Position numbers and translations under genes: made by a program. A stretch of 64,000 nt of DNA from NCBI GenBank assembly GCA_943735955.1, contig OX030965.1, positions 5,701,503-5,765,502 on the forward strand, in the 5' to 3' direction. This document shows positions 1-14,278 of the stretch, piece by piece. Source of the DNA: Piscicola geometra (Eukaryota > Annelida > Clitellata > Hirudinida > Piscicolidae). Position 1 is the stretch's first letter; each line of letters opens with the position of its first letter. The notes beneath the pieces are model-generated. The model was given only the letters and a program-made list of their open reading frames with translations, was not told the origin of the DNA and ran no database searches.

Positions 1-1273
1 TTGATGCATGAGTTGGCCCAGATATTAACTGTTCAATAGATGGCATCGAAAAATAATTGAGGTTTTAAGAAAAAGAATTTTTAGAAGATTTGAAAATTAA
101 ACTTTAAATTATTAATGAATTATTTTTATCGATGTAAACTTCTTTGAAAATGTGCTTTAGAAGATGTAGACGATACTTGATTCAGTTGATTATATTGAGA
201 CAACTGCAGAAGTTGTAATGAAATTCATGCAAAGGGTACTGCAGTACATTTAGTAATGTATATTACTGTAGAGTTTTAGTTTTATTTTGAGTACATTTGA
301 GTGCTAGAGACGGCTGCTATACCACCGTTTGTTTATAAATAATTTATTTAACTGTTAAAATAATAATTAATTATTTTAAAACTATTTTTTAACTATTTTC
401 TTTTGCACTTTTGATAAAAGTAGCGGTATTTTGTTGAGACTCGCTCGTGAAGTTGGCTTCAAGTAGCACAGGCGTTTTGTGGCTGTTTTTGTGTGGCTTG
501 TTAGATAGGTTGCGATGATGTGAATGTTCATCTCTTGAACCACACCCACTCACACGCAGATTAAAACAACTCTCGCTTCCTCGTATATAATTCTTTGCAT
601 TGTAACTTTATTTTTTTATAATTTGAGAATCTCAAATGGCTAGCACAACTCATTCACATATCTCGTATGCAAGCACCTTCAGTCTTCTTCCTTGTTGGCG
701 ATTATTTTTCCTTCTAACACTTTTTTATTTATTAAATAGATACAATTTCATTGTTATTGCTTTTATGAAATTTGTAGTTTTTTCTAATCATATTTAAATG
801 TAAAAGAGCATTCTAGATTTATGATTTATACAATCACTTATGAAATACTAAAAATCATTAAAATGTCTCTATATTTAATATTTATTGAATTAAATGATGT
901 TTATATTTATATATTCATTAAATTCAGTGCATTAGTAAATAGGCTGTCGAATTAATATAATCGTTAATATTCTTAAATGGTGTATTAAATTATTCGATCC
1001 AATTAATTTTTCCATTTAAAATATTCAAAGTGATGCCAATTAATAGGATGTTAGTATTCTTGCTATATAGGGTATCACAGAGTTGCTTCATTCAAAATAA
1101 AGAAATACATGTCGCTTTTATTATAGTTGTAAAATAAATAAAATAAATTAATTTGACAACTTTTTTTTCTGAAACCTTTATTCTTTTGAACTCTTATTTT
1201 TCACTTATGAACAAACTTTTAATTATTTAGAAAAAACAAAAAGCAATTATTATTCGAATTTTTCCATCTAATA
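1..1273. other. AT-rich upstream intergenic DNA
   Basis: No coding signal is visible on either strand. The stretch is AT-rich and lies upstream of the first ZEB-like exon, so it may hold promoter or enhancer sequence, but I recognise no specific element. Confidence 0.4.
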
Positions 1274-1317
1274 GTGAACACAATCAAAATCTTAAATTCC
1301 TCTGGGTCAACTCTTTT

Positions 1318-1690
1318 TCATCATCACCATCATCTTTTTCACCATCATCATCCTCTTCATCTTCCTCATCTTCATCACCATCACCATCATCCTCTTCACC
1401 ATCATCCTCTTAACCATCCTCTTCATCTTCATCACCATCATCATCATCCTCTTCATCTTCATCACCATCATCATCATCCTCTTCATCTTCATCACCATCA
1501 TCCTCTTCACCATCATCATCATCATCATTTTTTTCGTCACCATCCTCATCATCTTCCTCATCATCATCATCATCCTCATCTTCTTCGTCCCCATCATCAT
1601 CCTCATCATCATCTACATCACCATCATCATCATCATCATCCTCATCATCATCATCATCATCATCATTTTCTTCGTCACCATCCTAATCAT
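1318..1690. repeat. (CAT)n/(ATC)n-rich imperfect microsatellite
   Basis: About 370 bases built from CAT triplets interrupted by CTT and CCT. It translates as His-rich on the + strand and Met-rich on the - strand, so the long open frames across it come from the repeat and are not genes. The DNA between it and 2428 holds nothing I recognise. Confidence 0.85.
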
Positions 1691-2428
1691 CATCATCCAC
1701 GTCTCTATAGCCTAAACTTTCCCAGTGGCAGAACACAGATAACTTTTGCACAGGCGACACCTATACGCAGAGACTATACACGCATATACATACCTACTTA
1801 CAGGGGTATGTGTATTTATATACGAATTTATAATATAAATAAAACAATAAAAATACAAACAATTTAAAAGTAGAGAAGATTGTATATTATGATGATGATG
1901 GTGTTGTGAAGATGACTATGCAAGTGAACTAAGGTATAAATTGCGATGAAGCTGGGAGGTTGACTGGGAGATGTGAGTAATGCAGTAATAATACGAAAAG
2001 TTATAATAAAAATTCAACCATCTGAAAGTATAGGAATACTATTAAAAACACAATATTTTTATAAATACTCAAAAATAAATATAATCCAAGACACAATAAA
2101 GTTTAAAAACTTTTAAAGTCAATGATAGAATTGCATGAAGAGCAAGCACAAGGAACACATGCCTCACCTAATTGAGTCGTCAGAACGTTTATAAGGGTGT
2201 TGTTAACAGGGTGGGTGATAAGGTGGCATGTAAAGAACTGTCTACTGCGCGGAGATTTCAATTTTGAAGACTTTAGATTATTATTTTAATAATGAAATGT
2301 TTTAGTGATGACAGAAGCGGGGGCATTCTGAAACACTGAAACTATTGAAGAATCAATCTAAAAGTCAACTTTTGAAATTCGAGAAGTGACCGCCTAGGAG
2401 AAGCTGCTGCAGTGAAACATCTTTCAAG

Positions 2429-2744
2429 ATGAGTGAAGAAATAGTTAAAGAACAAATGGATGAAAGAATGGTTGAGAGAAAAAAGGATGAAGAAAAGAGG
2501 GATGAAGAAAGAAAAAAAGAAAAAACAAGTGATAGATGGAATGAAAATAGGATGGAAGGAGGATGGGATGAAGAAGTGAAAAATGAGAGATGGGATGGAG
2601 GAGTAAAAAATGGAAGATGGGATGAAATAGGGAAGATTGGAAAATTGGATAAAGGAGTAAAGGATGGAGGATGGGATGAAGAAGTGAGGGATGGATTGCC
2701 ATGCAGGAGACGCAAGCAGAAGAAGCCGCTTAAGAGCTCAAACT
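2429..2744 (+). CDS. Probable first coding exon of the ZEB/zfh1-like gene (RRKQ motif)
   Basis: The frame opens at ATG 2429 and ends at a strong donor (T|GTGAGT) in phase 1. Its last residues contain the core CRRRKQKKP. This resembles the start of vertebrate ZEB1/ZEB2 (CKRRKQ..P) and the RRKQxxP NuRD/RBBP4-binding motif known from FOG, SALL and BCL11 proteins. In those proteins the motif is at the extreme N-terminus; here about 90 charged residues precede it, including tandem WDE/WDG-type repeats (GGWDEEVK-like, roughly residues 42-90). The phase-1 donor fits the acceptor of the exon at 12687. The motif and donor are seen; membership of the same transcript as 19307-24319 is inferred. A start at a later Met inside the exon is possible. 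Confidence 0.62.
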
Positions 2745-4462
2745 GTGAGTGTCTTCTCGATTTTACAGCATTTATTTTTCATAAATTTTTGATACATCGA
2801 ATAAAATAAAAAATATTTTTCTAAATTATCATTTATTTCTTCAAATATTCATTTAAATACAATTATAAATCAAATCTGCTAGAAAGGTAAATATACACAA
2901 AAATATAGTTAACAAAGTTTTAATTTGAAAAATATATATTTGAATAACCAAATTCTAATAAATATTAAAAATACCTTTATAGTGTCCTAAATTAAAAAAG
3001 ATAAAATAATAACACGAGTCTTAATTACCAGCCAAACTTCTTAGTGTATAAGATGGCTACATAGGTGCAAATGATAAATGCCATTTAATCATTTAAGGTA
3101 AAAGTTTTAATACTTTTTCAAAACTGACTTTTCAATTATTTTGATTGAACAACTATATTTAATCTTCATCTAATTATAGTTCAAGATGTCAACTAATCGT
3201 TTTTTTATTTTGGAAAAAACGTCGTGATTGAGAAAGTTAGATGGAGAAATGAAGTGTTTTATTGATTTGCAGATTCAGAAAATGTTTCATTTTTCATTTC
3301 TTCATTGATCTTTTTTTCGGATTTGTAAGCTATGCAGCAAACTTTCATTCTAAACACCACTACCTCAGCCACCACAGCCACTACCACCACTATCTCCACC
3401 AGCACCACCACGATCACCATCATCACCACCTCCTCTTCCACTTGTTTATATGAATCATAGCCTCAGGCTGAATGTCCTGCCCTTTTATATCCCCCTGTCA
3501 TCACTCACTCACTCACATGTGTGTTTGTGTGTGTGGGTGTGTGTATGTGTGTGTGTTTGTGTGTGTCTGTCTGTTTGTCTGTCTATCTGTGTATGTGAGT
3601 ATATGGGTTTGTGTGTGTGATTAGAAGGTAAGTCGCTTAGAAATGCAGGTCTTTTGCTGATGCCAAATCTTGTGATGCGAACATAAGATTTTTAATCATA
3701 GGATAATTAAATAATTATAGCTATTTTATTTCAAACTTTTTTACTTATTTCAATAAAAAAGATAATATTATATTAATTTAATTATTCATAATAAATATAA
3801 TTTTTTCCAAATATTGAATAAATATTTAAATTAATTGAGAAACACTTAACTCGACGCTAGATTCCTTGTGAGTGCAGTTTAGTCATTATGATATTAAGCA
3901 ATTTAAAAATTAACTAATTGGTTTGTCTAATAAGATTATTTTTCGAATGATTCAATAAACTTTATTTAATAAAAATATTTTTTATATAGTTGATAAATTA
4001 GATATTGTTACAATTAAATATATTAATAATGATTAAACTTCAACATATTAAATATACAAATGATTTACTAGAAATGTTAAAAAGTTTTTTTACGTTTATT
4101 TTTTTTAATCTCTTGGGGTGGTTTGTAGTCGGACATTGACTACTTTTCTGTCATTAACTGGGGTGTCGTTGATGGTGTGGCTGCTGTTAATTGCAATAAT
4201 TAATAATTTTCTATCAAATTAAAAACTTCTGAGTACTTTAAAGATACACCCTTATTAACTCTGATTCATCTCAACGATACCCTTCCACTTAATTTGTACA
4301 AATTTTATATATTTTTCAATTTTTTTATATATTCGTTTTATATATTTTCTCCCATATTAACGATATAAACCCTATTTTAGCCACCACCAACCAATGAAAA
4401 CCCTAGAAACTTTAAACACCACCACCAAAACAAAAATTTCATCCCGTTACTTTCTCACCAAC

Positions 4463-4552
4463 CTTGCAACACCACTCTTGCAACACCACCCTTGCAACAC
4501 CACCCAAGCAACACCACCCAAGCAACACCACCCTTGCAACACCACCCAAGCA
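4463..4552. repeat. Short tandem repeat, CTTGCAACACCACC-type units
   Basis: Units of about 14-15 bases alternate between TTGCAACACCACC and AAGCAACACCACC. There are roughly six imperfect copies. No coding role is apparent. Confidence 0.7.
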
Positions 4553-5110
4553 ACATACCTCAAGCCAAAGTGTGTCTCGATAGCAAGTGCGATAATGGCA
4601 TTATCACAACCTTTAGTGGCACCCTCCTTGACGACTACCACCTGCCTTCCATGCACCTCCTACTCCCCTCTCTTTTCATCCTTTCCTTGTGTTTTATCTA
4701 GCTTATAAGTGGTTCTTGTTTGTTTTTTTCATGATTTTTGTGGGTTGTTTATAACAGGAATTTAAACCCTATTTTTCAAGATCTTTCATTGTTTTTTAAA
4801 ATTATTTTTAAAGTATTTTGAAGTATTTTTTCTCTCTATTGTTATCTACAATGCAACGTGTCTTTAAATGTTTCTATAAAACAGCCAAATTACTAGCACC
4901 TTATCAAACGATCGCAAGTAAACATGCTAATTAACGCTTTCTCAAACCTTCTCACCACTTCCAAAACAATCAATGGCAGGCACTACAACTCAAGCTTATC
5001 ACTCACCTCCACACTTCACCTCAACCAACTTAAATAGCCAGCCTCTTAACTTTTTAACGCGTTTCCTTTCCCTTTTAACCACTTCCTCGACTTTATCATT
5101 CTTCTCCACA

Positions 5111-5222
5111 CCATCCCCTCTGATGACCATCCCCTCTGATGACCATCCCCTCTGATGACCATCCCCTCTGATGACCATCCCCTCTGATGACCATCCCCTC
5201 TGATGACCATCCCCTCTGATGC
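5111..5222. repeat. 16-bp minisatellite (CATCCCCTCTGATGAC), 7 copies
   Basis: Seven almost perfect head-to-tail 16-base units within the putative first ZEB intron. Near-identity between copies suggests recent expansion or active homogenisation. Confidence 0.9.
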
Positions 5223-6960
5223 TATCAAGCCCATCTGTCCCAAGCCGTCTCAGAACACCAATCTCATCAAAAACTTTCTCGCACATCTCTTTTCACTCAA
5301 TTAAGAAAAAATGAAACGACAATTCTTCTAATTATCAATTTATTATTTCTAATAATTATTATTAAAATTATAATTAAACTCTTTACTTCCTTGCCACCAA
5401 AATCGCTGTCATATCGGGAAATTAACTGTTTTATTTTCATTCAAAAGTTAGTGAAGAGGAAGGGAGGTGCTTGCTATGAGGTTTCAAGAAGATCCGCCTA
5501 ATTGATTTATGAGGCGCTGAATTTAAATCGCTCTAAAATGCCGAAGTTTAGCACGCAGAATTTAAATTAATTGGCTGTTTAATTGTTGGATAAGTAAAAT
5601 AAGTGAGAGTGTGTGGGATTTTAGATTTTGAGTTCGTGCATAGATGGCTAAAGGTATATAATTAATGAAACATCAAGGTGGTTAAATTATAAATTGTATT
5701 TGGAAATAAGTATTTGTTTTTTTTCATTTAATTCAAAAATCAATTGCGGTCATTTGAATAATTGAATTATTAATTAAGTTGGATTTGTAATAGGTTCACT
5801 AATTGACGCATTAATTGGTTCGTGCCTTGTTAACACAAACAACAGACGACTCGTTTTCAATAACATTATTTTTCTAACATAAACAACACATGCGCACAAA
5901 CCGTGGATACATAAACCATTTCAAATAACATTTATTTATTTAATAATAAGAAAAATGAATAGTAAAGGTTTTAATGTAAATATAAATGCAAAACTAGAAG
6001 GTTGAGTCGTGGACTCTACACCTACTGCCTTACCTCATGCTACCTTAACTTTCTCGAAAAATTATTGTTTTTCTTTTTATTTCTAAAATACTTTTTTTTA
6101 TAAATTTTTATATCTAAAAAAACATTTTCACTACTAGCATCATTATTATCATCCTCATCCTCTTCATCTTCAGCTTTTTTTTCGCACTATCATCTTTATC
6201 ATCTTTCTCATCACCATCACCATCATCATCTTCATCGTCATCATTACCATCGTCATCACCACCACCATCATCATCATCATCATCACTACCACTGGTATGT
6301 GTCGTCTGATATCAATTAAGAGTATTTTTAAATTGATTCTTCTACCAGCTTCACCTTGCTATCACTTACGCTCTCGTATGTGTGCTTGTGCGTCTGCGTT
6401 TATATATGTTCATGGTGTTTGTCTGTTTGCATGTGTGCACGTTTTTATTAGTATGTGTATGTGAGTATGTGTGTGTGTTTGTAAGTATGAATGTCTGTTT
6501 GTGTGGTTAGGTATGTGTGTATGTGTGTGTGTGTGTGCACTGATGTCGAGGTAGATGCATTTACAGATGAGTAGGATTCAGTGTGGGGTTAGTGTCTGTG
6601 ACATCTCTTTTCTCATTTAGCTACAAAAATTATAATTTTAAACATAGTGAAAAGCTGAAATTGAAAAGAATTATTTTTTATGCACCTATTTACCTTGCAT
6701 ACATATCGAGAGAAAGTTCTTATAAATAAAATTAAACACTTTAAAAGTAAACTTAAAATAATATTCAAAAATGCAAATATGAATATAATTTTTATTGGAA
6801 TATGAAAGTTTAGAATCAAGTTTAATAGGTTTAAAAGGTGCATTTTAAAGTGATATTCTCCAAACGCAACAAACCATTAAGAACCAGATGTTTACCTCTG
6901 AAGCATTTATAAATATATCAAGCCCTATAGCATGACACATCCTTACGCACTCTCAGACTA

Positions 6961-7211
<251 letters not shown>

Positions 7212-7290
7212 CCTTTAGTAGAACTCTAGTGAGATTTTGGGAAGAATGTGCCTGATGTAGTTGACTCAAATGACATCCAACAGACCTGCA

Positions 7291-7307
7291 TACTATTCAT
7301 CATCATC

Positions 7308-7339
<32 letters not shown>

Positions 7340-7470
7340 CAACATCACCATCATCATCATTATCATCATCATCACCATCATCATCACCATCACCATCATC
7401 ATCACCACCATCATCATCATCATCACTATCATCATCACCATCATCATCATCCTGATCATCATCATCACCC
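7291..7470. repeat. (ATC)n microsatellite
   Basis: About 180 bases of ATC triplets with ACC interruptions, roughly 80 bases after the CA tract. Further short ATC/CAT runs lie at 6137-6290 and 8615-8685. Confidence 0.9.
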
Positions 7471-9784
7471 CTGTCATTTCATCATTATCATTACCCCTTT
7501 ATTTCCTTCTTCTCGTTCCTTCTCTCTCATCTCATGCCAAAACCATCTCCCCCTTCTATGCGACACCCGGTTCACTAATATAGCTATCACGCATCAGGAA
7601 TATGGTTTTTTATATTGGTGTTTTGATATTTAAATTTTTTTTTGTTACATCGATTTTTTTAGTTTCATTTTCATTGAAATGTAATAGGTTTGTTAAAATT
7701 AACATTATCACCAATCTTTATCATCACCACCACGCTTAAATCATTGTCTTTCCTACCTACATCACTTACTTCAATCTCTTATTCACTCTCTTCCACCTCC
7801 CTTCCTCCTCTTCTTCTTCCCTCTTTTCTTCATCATTTTTTCCACTCCTTGTTTCCACCATCACCAGCCCACAGACAACCACCATTTTCTTTTTCATCCG
7901 CCACCATCGTTCATCTTTCGAGGTACTTTTAAGATTTAAAAATCACACATCTCAACTTTAATTAAATTCGATAAATCATTTGATTAGTCAACTTCCTTTA
8001 TTTCACATTTCTTTTCTTTCTTTTTTCTCCAAATCTAAAATAGTCATAAAAATACAATACAATGTGGTTAACATCAACAATGCAAAAAACAATGAATGAT
8101 ACTAAAAAAAAAATTTCTACAGAAAATGGTTGACTAAATTTCGTTGAAAAAGTATCCTTTGTTTTTGATGTTGTATTTTATATATTTATATATATATATA
8201 AATTCTCATTCCTTGTAGATTTGCAACAAAACTTTTAGACGGCAAAAATATGTACCATGTTCAATAGTGTTACCTGAAATTTGTCTCCTTACACAAGAAT
8301 TAAGCAATTTTGAAGATCATCCAGCTTATGTCATTCATTTCAAATTTCCAAACTGGATCAGAAAAAAATTATTCAGAATATTCCATGGTTAACAATAGCC
8401 ATATCATTAGATCCCCGAATTTGAAATTAAAAGTTGTTCTGTTTTATGCTTTTTTGTAATTGTTCGTTTTTATTATTAGTCCATAAATGAAAGTTGAGAA
8501 TAAGTAGTCGCTAGGTGGTGTCTTGTTAAGCGAAGCTTGTTCAAAAGGGGGGAACTATTCTCCGTTTGTTTAATTCCTCCATCAGCACTATTATTATCCG
8601 CATCACTATCATCCCCCAACATCATCATCATCATCATCATCATCATTATCATCACCACCATCAACATCATCATCATCATCACTTCTGCACTCGGTTCTAA
8701 TTACCCCTTCATCTTCATCATCACTTCCTCTCCACATCAACCTCACTTCCGCCACACCTACCTGCATCTAAGCCGTATCTACATACAATTATGCCTTTTA
8801 AATAAACACCATCATCATCAGCAGCATCGTCATCATTTAAAGAAAAAAAATATAAATAAAATTATACGCATCTTCATCATTATCTTTTTATTCTTATTAT
8901 CACTAGTTTCATGTTCTCAAAAACACATCACTATCATCGCTCACATCATCATTATCATTATCTGCAACCCTTAAATGTCCATTAGTTTTATCAGTGCCAT
9001 TATCGCCAACCCCCATCTACCTTCATCTAAGGTAGTCTTAGCAGCATCACTTTCAATTTCTCTGAAAACAATCATCGTTAGCATCGTTAGCACAGTCCTG
9101 TTATCAGCATCATTGAATATCGCATCATCATCCTTATCATCAATATCTTTAACTTTCCCTTGTTGTAATTTTTGTTAAATCTCAAATGTTTTACATTACT
9201 ATAAGCACCAAAACTAAATCCTTATCATCAACATCGTCATCACTTCATCCCAAGCCCACCTTAATCATCACCAAAGTTACTCCTTCACCAAAATCATCGT
9301 CTGCACTTCATCTCACTCCCTCTAACAACCCACCTATCCTATGATATGATTCCTATCATCGTGCGACCTTGAAAGATGCTATGATGTGGTGTTGTTGTTG
9401 TGGAAGAGAAGATAATTAAGGCACCTCACCTCACATCGCACACTTTTGTGAGGCACAGCAACCGAAAAACTGACCTTTCCATGACAGTCCTTAATAACAA
9501 TTTAAAATTTTAAGTTTTTTATATAAATAAAATTTAAAGTTACTAATTTAAAAAAAAGTTCAAAGGGAAGGGCGTATATTTATTGGTTGAAATGTTCTAA
9601 TTTATGAAATAACACACATTGTATTTTATTAGATCATATACAAAACTAGTAAGGCTAAAAATACATAAAAATTAAATATTATAGAAAACCCTAGAGGATA
9701 AAAATGAGTTGAATTGTCATTACTTGTACTTTTCTTTGCCACATGTCTCTGTGTTATGATGTAGCAGGTCGACGTAGGCTCTAA

Positions 9785-9920
9785 CATGAGAAGACATCCG
9801 TCTTTTCAGCTTGTTTCTCGTGGTTCTTGGTTTCGTGTGGCTGGTAGTTTTTTGGCGATGGCAGGAATCGAACTCACGACGTTCGGAGTAATTAACCGTT
9901 TCATCATTGCTCCTTTCATA
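9785..9920 (-). repeat. tRNA-like sequence, probable SINE head
   Basis: On the - strand the segment around 9915-9860 reads as a tRNA-like stretch ending in a Pol III B-box-like core (GTGAGTTCGATTCCTGCC). No intact cloverleaf is evident, so a tRNA-derived SINE fragment is more likely than a functional tRNA gene. Confidence 0.45.
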
Positions 9921-11396
9921 TTTCACTTATCAAATTATACATTGAAATTTATAAATAAATTTTACAGTTTAGTCATGATAAGTGGTTTAGTGTTCAAATT
10001 GTGTGTTTATTAAAAACTCATGCGAAATAAATTCTGTCTAAAAACTGCAAAACTATCTATTAGGTAATACCTATTAGATGATCGACCATCTCATTCAAGC
10101 GTAAAGATGATGATGATTGTGATCATCCATCATTCTGACACACCTATATTTGACGGAACACCAATCATAACTCTTGTCACCTGCTGACTCTACCAATCAC
10201 AATTCACCTTTCACCTGTAGTGCTATTTGTTCTCACCTGAATTAACAACTCCTCCCCTTCCACCTGTCAGCCAATCAACTATTCAATCTTTTTAAATTTT
10301 AAATATTTACTTTTTTTAAATTTTAAAATCAACCAATGGCTAAGCTGTCTGCAATTGCATATTGAAAGACGTACAATAACTGAAATATACCAGACAAAAA
10401 AATAATGAAGGAGTTGAAAAAGATGAAAATTGTTTTTTGGGAAGAATATTTTGAGACTATGGTCTTTTGATTATGTTACACACACATACCACACACAAAC
10501 ATAAAAACACATACACATAAAAAAAACACACACCAAACACATCCTACTGCACGTGAGCTGACGTGTGTCACACGTACCTTCTTATAAAAGTCACGTACAA
10601 TGATAGGAAGACACATGCACTAACACAAAAACACACCACGCGTAAGTGAAGCTTACACACATAAAAACACACACACAATGATATACGAAGAGCACACAAA
10701 TAAAAAAAGACCTGGCACACCCCTGACACACCTAAACACCCATACACATAAGCACACACTTTAATACATAAACACACAAAAACACCCATACACATCCACA
10801 CAAAAAAGCACACACACCAACTCACACACACATACATACAACACCGAAACACACAGACACACACATACACAAATATACACAATGTCACATTCAAGTCCAA
10901 GTACAGCTCGATCGTATCTTAGTCACCATCACAACAACCCATCTGGCCATCAGTTTGGTGTTTGTATGTGTGTTTCTTTGTATGTATGTGTGTGTGTGTT
11001 TTTTGTATGTGCATATGTCTGTGCTTTTTTAAACCAAAGGTGTTTATGTTTTTTTATTTAATCATTTTTATTTTTCAAAAATATAATTTTTTTTTATGTT
11101 TTGTGTTTTTTTTAACATTTTGTGTTTTTGGGGACTATGAAGTTGCAAGATTGGGTGTTTCTTGAAGATTGGAAGTAAATATTTCATTAATTTAAAATGA
11201 AAACTTGTATTGTGTGTTTTACTTTTTAAATCCTAGTGTTTTTGTGAGTTTCTGTTTTTTATTGTTTGATACCTCCATTTTCGCCCATTTATATTTAGTG
11301 TTTTTGCTCCTTTTCCACAGCCTGTACGTTGACTCACCCTATAGGTGACTGACATTGTGGTTGTTACAACCAGTTTGCTTATTTCATCGGTTTGGT

Positions 11397-11556
11397 TGTC
11401 AGTGTGTTTGTCGGTGTGTTTGTCAGTGTGTTTGTCAGCGTGTTTGACAGTGTGTTTGTCAGCGTGTTTGTCAGTGTGTTTGTCAGTGTGTTTATCAGCG
11501 TGTTTGTCAGTGTGTTTGTCAGCGTGTTTGTCAGTGTGTTTGTCAGTGTGGTTGTC
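11397..11556. repeat. 12-bp minisatellite (GTGTTTGTCAGT/C)
   Basis: About thirteen 12-base units alternate between GTCAGT and GTCAGC endings. Because 12 is a multiple of three, frames stay open across it on both strands, but there is no sign of a real protein. Confidence 0.85.
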
Positions 11557-11626
11557 ATCTTGAGTGCACTGCTAGGCAGGTTTATGAAATTTTTTTTTGC
11601 TTTTTTTTTCCACATTCATCATCTTT

Positions 11627-11674
11627 GTCATCACCATCATCATCATCATCATCATCCTCATCATCATCATCATC

Positions 11675-11756
<82 letters not shown>

Positions 11757-11757
11757 A
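11627..11757. repeat. (CAT)n microsatellite
   Basis: A nearly pure CAT triplet array of about 125 bases. A short ACA/ACAACA run follows near 11895-11920. Confidence 0.95.
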
Positions 11758-12686
11758 CAACATCACCCTTATTCCTTTCTTCCAGGTGTCATAAGATCAT
11801 TTAATACCATCATCAGCATCAGCATTAAGTACAAGCCATTTCTCTATATCGCTTGCAATATAAAAACATTCATAATGGTATCGTATACACACACAACAAC
11901 AACAACAACAACAACAACGACAATGGATACATTAAAGCATACACTACAGCATACACCACAGCACACATACAAAAGTGTACACACTATCTCATACACAAGA
12001 GCACAATGGGGGGTGTGTTGTAGGCGGATGGGACGTTTATAAGGAAAGAGATCTTAGTCGCTCGCTATTATAGGTGAGATAGAAAGTGCATGATGGTGCT
12101 GGCAAGGTGGGTGGGTGGTTGGGGGGTGGTAGGGGTGGTTGGTAGTGGTGGTGGTGGATGGGTGGTGGTGTTGGTGGTAGATGGGTGGGTGGATGGTGGA
12201 TGATGTGTTGATGAATGAGTAGACTGGTCCATTTTGAGTGAGGATTTTGGGATATGGTGGTTAATGGCTGATGGTGAGGGTGGAATGGATATGGTAATGA
12301 GTTGTTGATTTTGCGATAATGGTAGATGGGATGGTGGTGCTGATGGGGCCTCTTGAGTGGTGTCAGCATTTCTATTTCTGCCTTTCAAGTTGATCCACTT
12401 AAATATCGCATTTTTAGTTTTTATGAGTGAGTGTATTTGTATGAATGTTGTTTGTGTGTTTGTGTCGTCTATGTGTTTGTGTGTTTGTGTCGTTAATGTG
12501 TTTGCATGACTAAGTTATTTAAAAGCCACCTCAGCTCTCTAAGCAGCGTTTTTGACTACAATCTGAGACACCTTGAAAACCTTTTTCTTTCTCTTGTAAT
12601 TCTTTCTCAACATAAACAAAACTTTTTGATAATTTACAACTCACACTCATGTTTTTCATCTCTTCTTTTATTCTTCTTCTCAACAG

Positions 12687-13498
12687 GCCAAGATTCAGAA
12701 GACAGAAAGCCAACAAAAAACAACAACAACGACAAGTTGTTTCCTCCTTTGGAGATTTCTCAACAAGAGAAGATAAGCCTTAATCATTACACTCAACACT
12801 TTTTACATTACGAACAAAACTATCTGCAACAATACAAACAACACCACCAACAACACTTGTTACAACTTTACAAAGCAACACCCTTTAACATACAAAACTT
12901 CAACCTACAACAAAATCTACAACAAGAACAACAAAATCAAATTCAAAACTATAAACTAAAACAATTCCAACAACTAATACAACAACAACACCAACAACAA
13001 CAACAACACCACTTCAAACCTCTTTGGACTTATGGATGGCATAGAGCTCCTCTGATACTACGGGACGAGAGGGGACATGGTAAAGCTGGTAGCATGGAAG
13101 ATCCATTGAAACTAACCACCCCAAACACTGGTGCATTACTGAAAGAAACTCCAGGAGACTTCAACGATGGAAATTGTAGCGTAAAACATAAAGGAATTCC
13201 ACAAACTAAAAGTAATAATGTATCTAACGGCTGCAATTTAACTTCACGCTTCGATGATTTTTCCTATTCTTGCGATCAAGAGACTGACAACCAGTTGAAC
13301 ACCGCCGATCAGACTTCTCCCCAGCATGGAGTGTTTGAGAAGAAGACAGACCAGAGACTTCTTAATGGATTTGTCAGCAGGCCTGCTGAATGCGTGGATG
13401 GAGGGCTGGCATCCGCTCAGAACTTCGTCTCTTACGCGTCTAAGACTTCGGCAAAAAGTACCAGTCTTTTGATCATTTTCGTCTTGTTAATGATTTAA
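12687..13498 (+). CDS. Probable second coding exon of the ZEB-like gene, Gln/Asn-rich
   Basis: A classic pyrimidine-rich acceptor ends at 12686. The first two bases of the exon complete a codon with the phase-1 end of the exon at 2429-2744. The frame then reads QDSEDRKP, an Asn run, a Gln/His-rich tract (about 12760-13010), and about 150 residues of normal composition to TAA at 13496-13498. The true donor is not settled: GTAAAG at 13080 and weaker GT sites near 13430-13465 are candidates. If no donor is used, this would be a terminal exon. The ATG at 12506 upstream of the acceptor is unlikely to be used. I recognise no domain. Assignment to ZEB rests on position, strand and phase. Confidence 0.5.
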
Positions 13499-13774
13499 AA
13501 ATTGTCGTTTCGGATTTTTTGTTACTAGTGTTTTTGTTATTGTTTCTGATTTTTTGTTACTAGTGTTGTTTCTGTTGTTTCTGATTGTTGTTGTTGTCAA
13601 CCTTCGAATCGTGAGCGTTCAGTCGACATTCAGGCAGCATGCTTGGAATGTGAGCTTTAAATGTTGAATAAAATAAGAGGAATGAAATGTTTAACGATAA
13701 TAAAATAGATAGAAAATATAATATTAGAGTATAATATTAAATTATCTATCTTATAAGAATATACTAGGATCTAT

Positions 13775-13904
<130 letters not shown>

Positions 13905-14207
13905 AATATGAACTGTAAACTATGGTGACCTAGATAGTAAATGGGACCTAAAAGTTCTTTGGAACAGCGCCACTCCACTCACATTCTCTCTGGCAATATA
14001 AATCAAGGGCATATATAAATTATATATAAAATATAGTGAGAAAGGATTTAAATGGTATTAAAATAAAAGATGACATATTGAAGGTCAATTAATGACGAGT
14101 TCATTTTTTTTTGCAATAACCGGTCAAGTCATAGAGAAAAGTAATTCATTTTTCCGTTTTTTAACAGGCTGCTTCTAGTGGCGTCCATTTTTTGCAATAT
14201 TTTTACT

Positions 14208-14278
14208 TACTAGGAATCGAACCCACGGCCTATGGCTATGAGCCAAGAGGCGTTAACCACTCGGGCAGCCGTTCAGCA
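14208..14278 (-). repeat. tRNA-like SINE head
   Basis: On the - strand it begins GCTGCCCGAGTGGTTAACGCC, A-box-like as in Leu/Ser tRNAs and many tRNA-derived SINEs, and ends in a B-box-like GTGGGTTCGATTCCTA. The spacing is tRNA-sized, but the arm pairing looks imperfect. A tRNA-derived SINE or tRNA pseudogene is the best reading. Confidence 0.55.

Noticed and set aside
1274..1867. 197-codon His-rich frame
   Set aside because: Produced by a CAT microsatellite, with no splice or domain evidence.
2365..2715. 116-codon Ser/Pro/Phe-rich - strand frame
   Set aside because: Antisense shadow of the repetitive exon at 2429-2744.
5111..5222. CRISPR-like regular repeat
   Set aside because: Pure head-to-tail tandem units with no spacers, in a eukaryotic genome: a minisatellite.
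12506..12686. Start of a 330-codon protein at ATG 12506
   Set aside because: The part before 12687 looks like intron: it ends in a strong polypyrimidine-AG acceptor and its translation is hydrophobic noise.
14208..14278. Functional tRNA gene
   Set aside because: Box elements are present, but arm pairing and anticodon stem are not convincingly intact by eye; SINE head is preferred. A tRNAscan run would decide.
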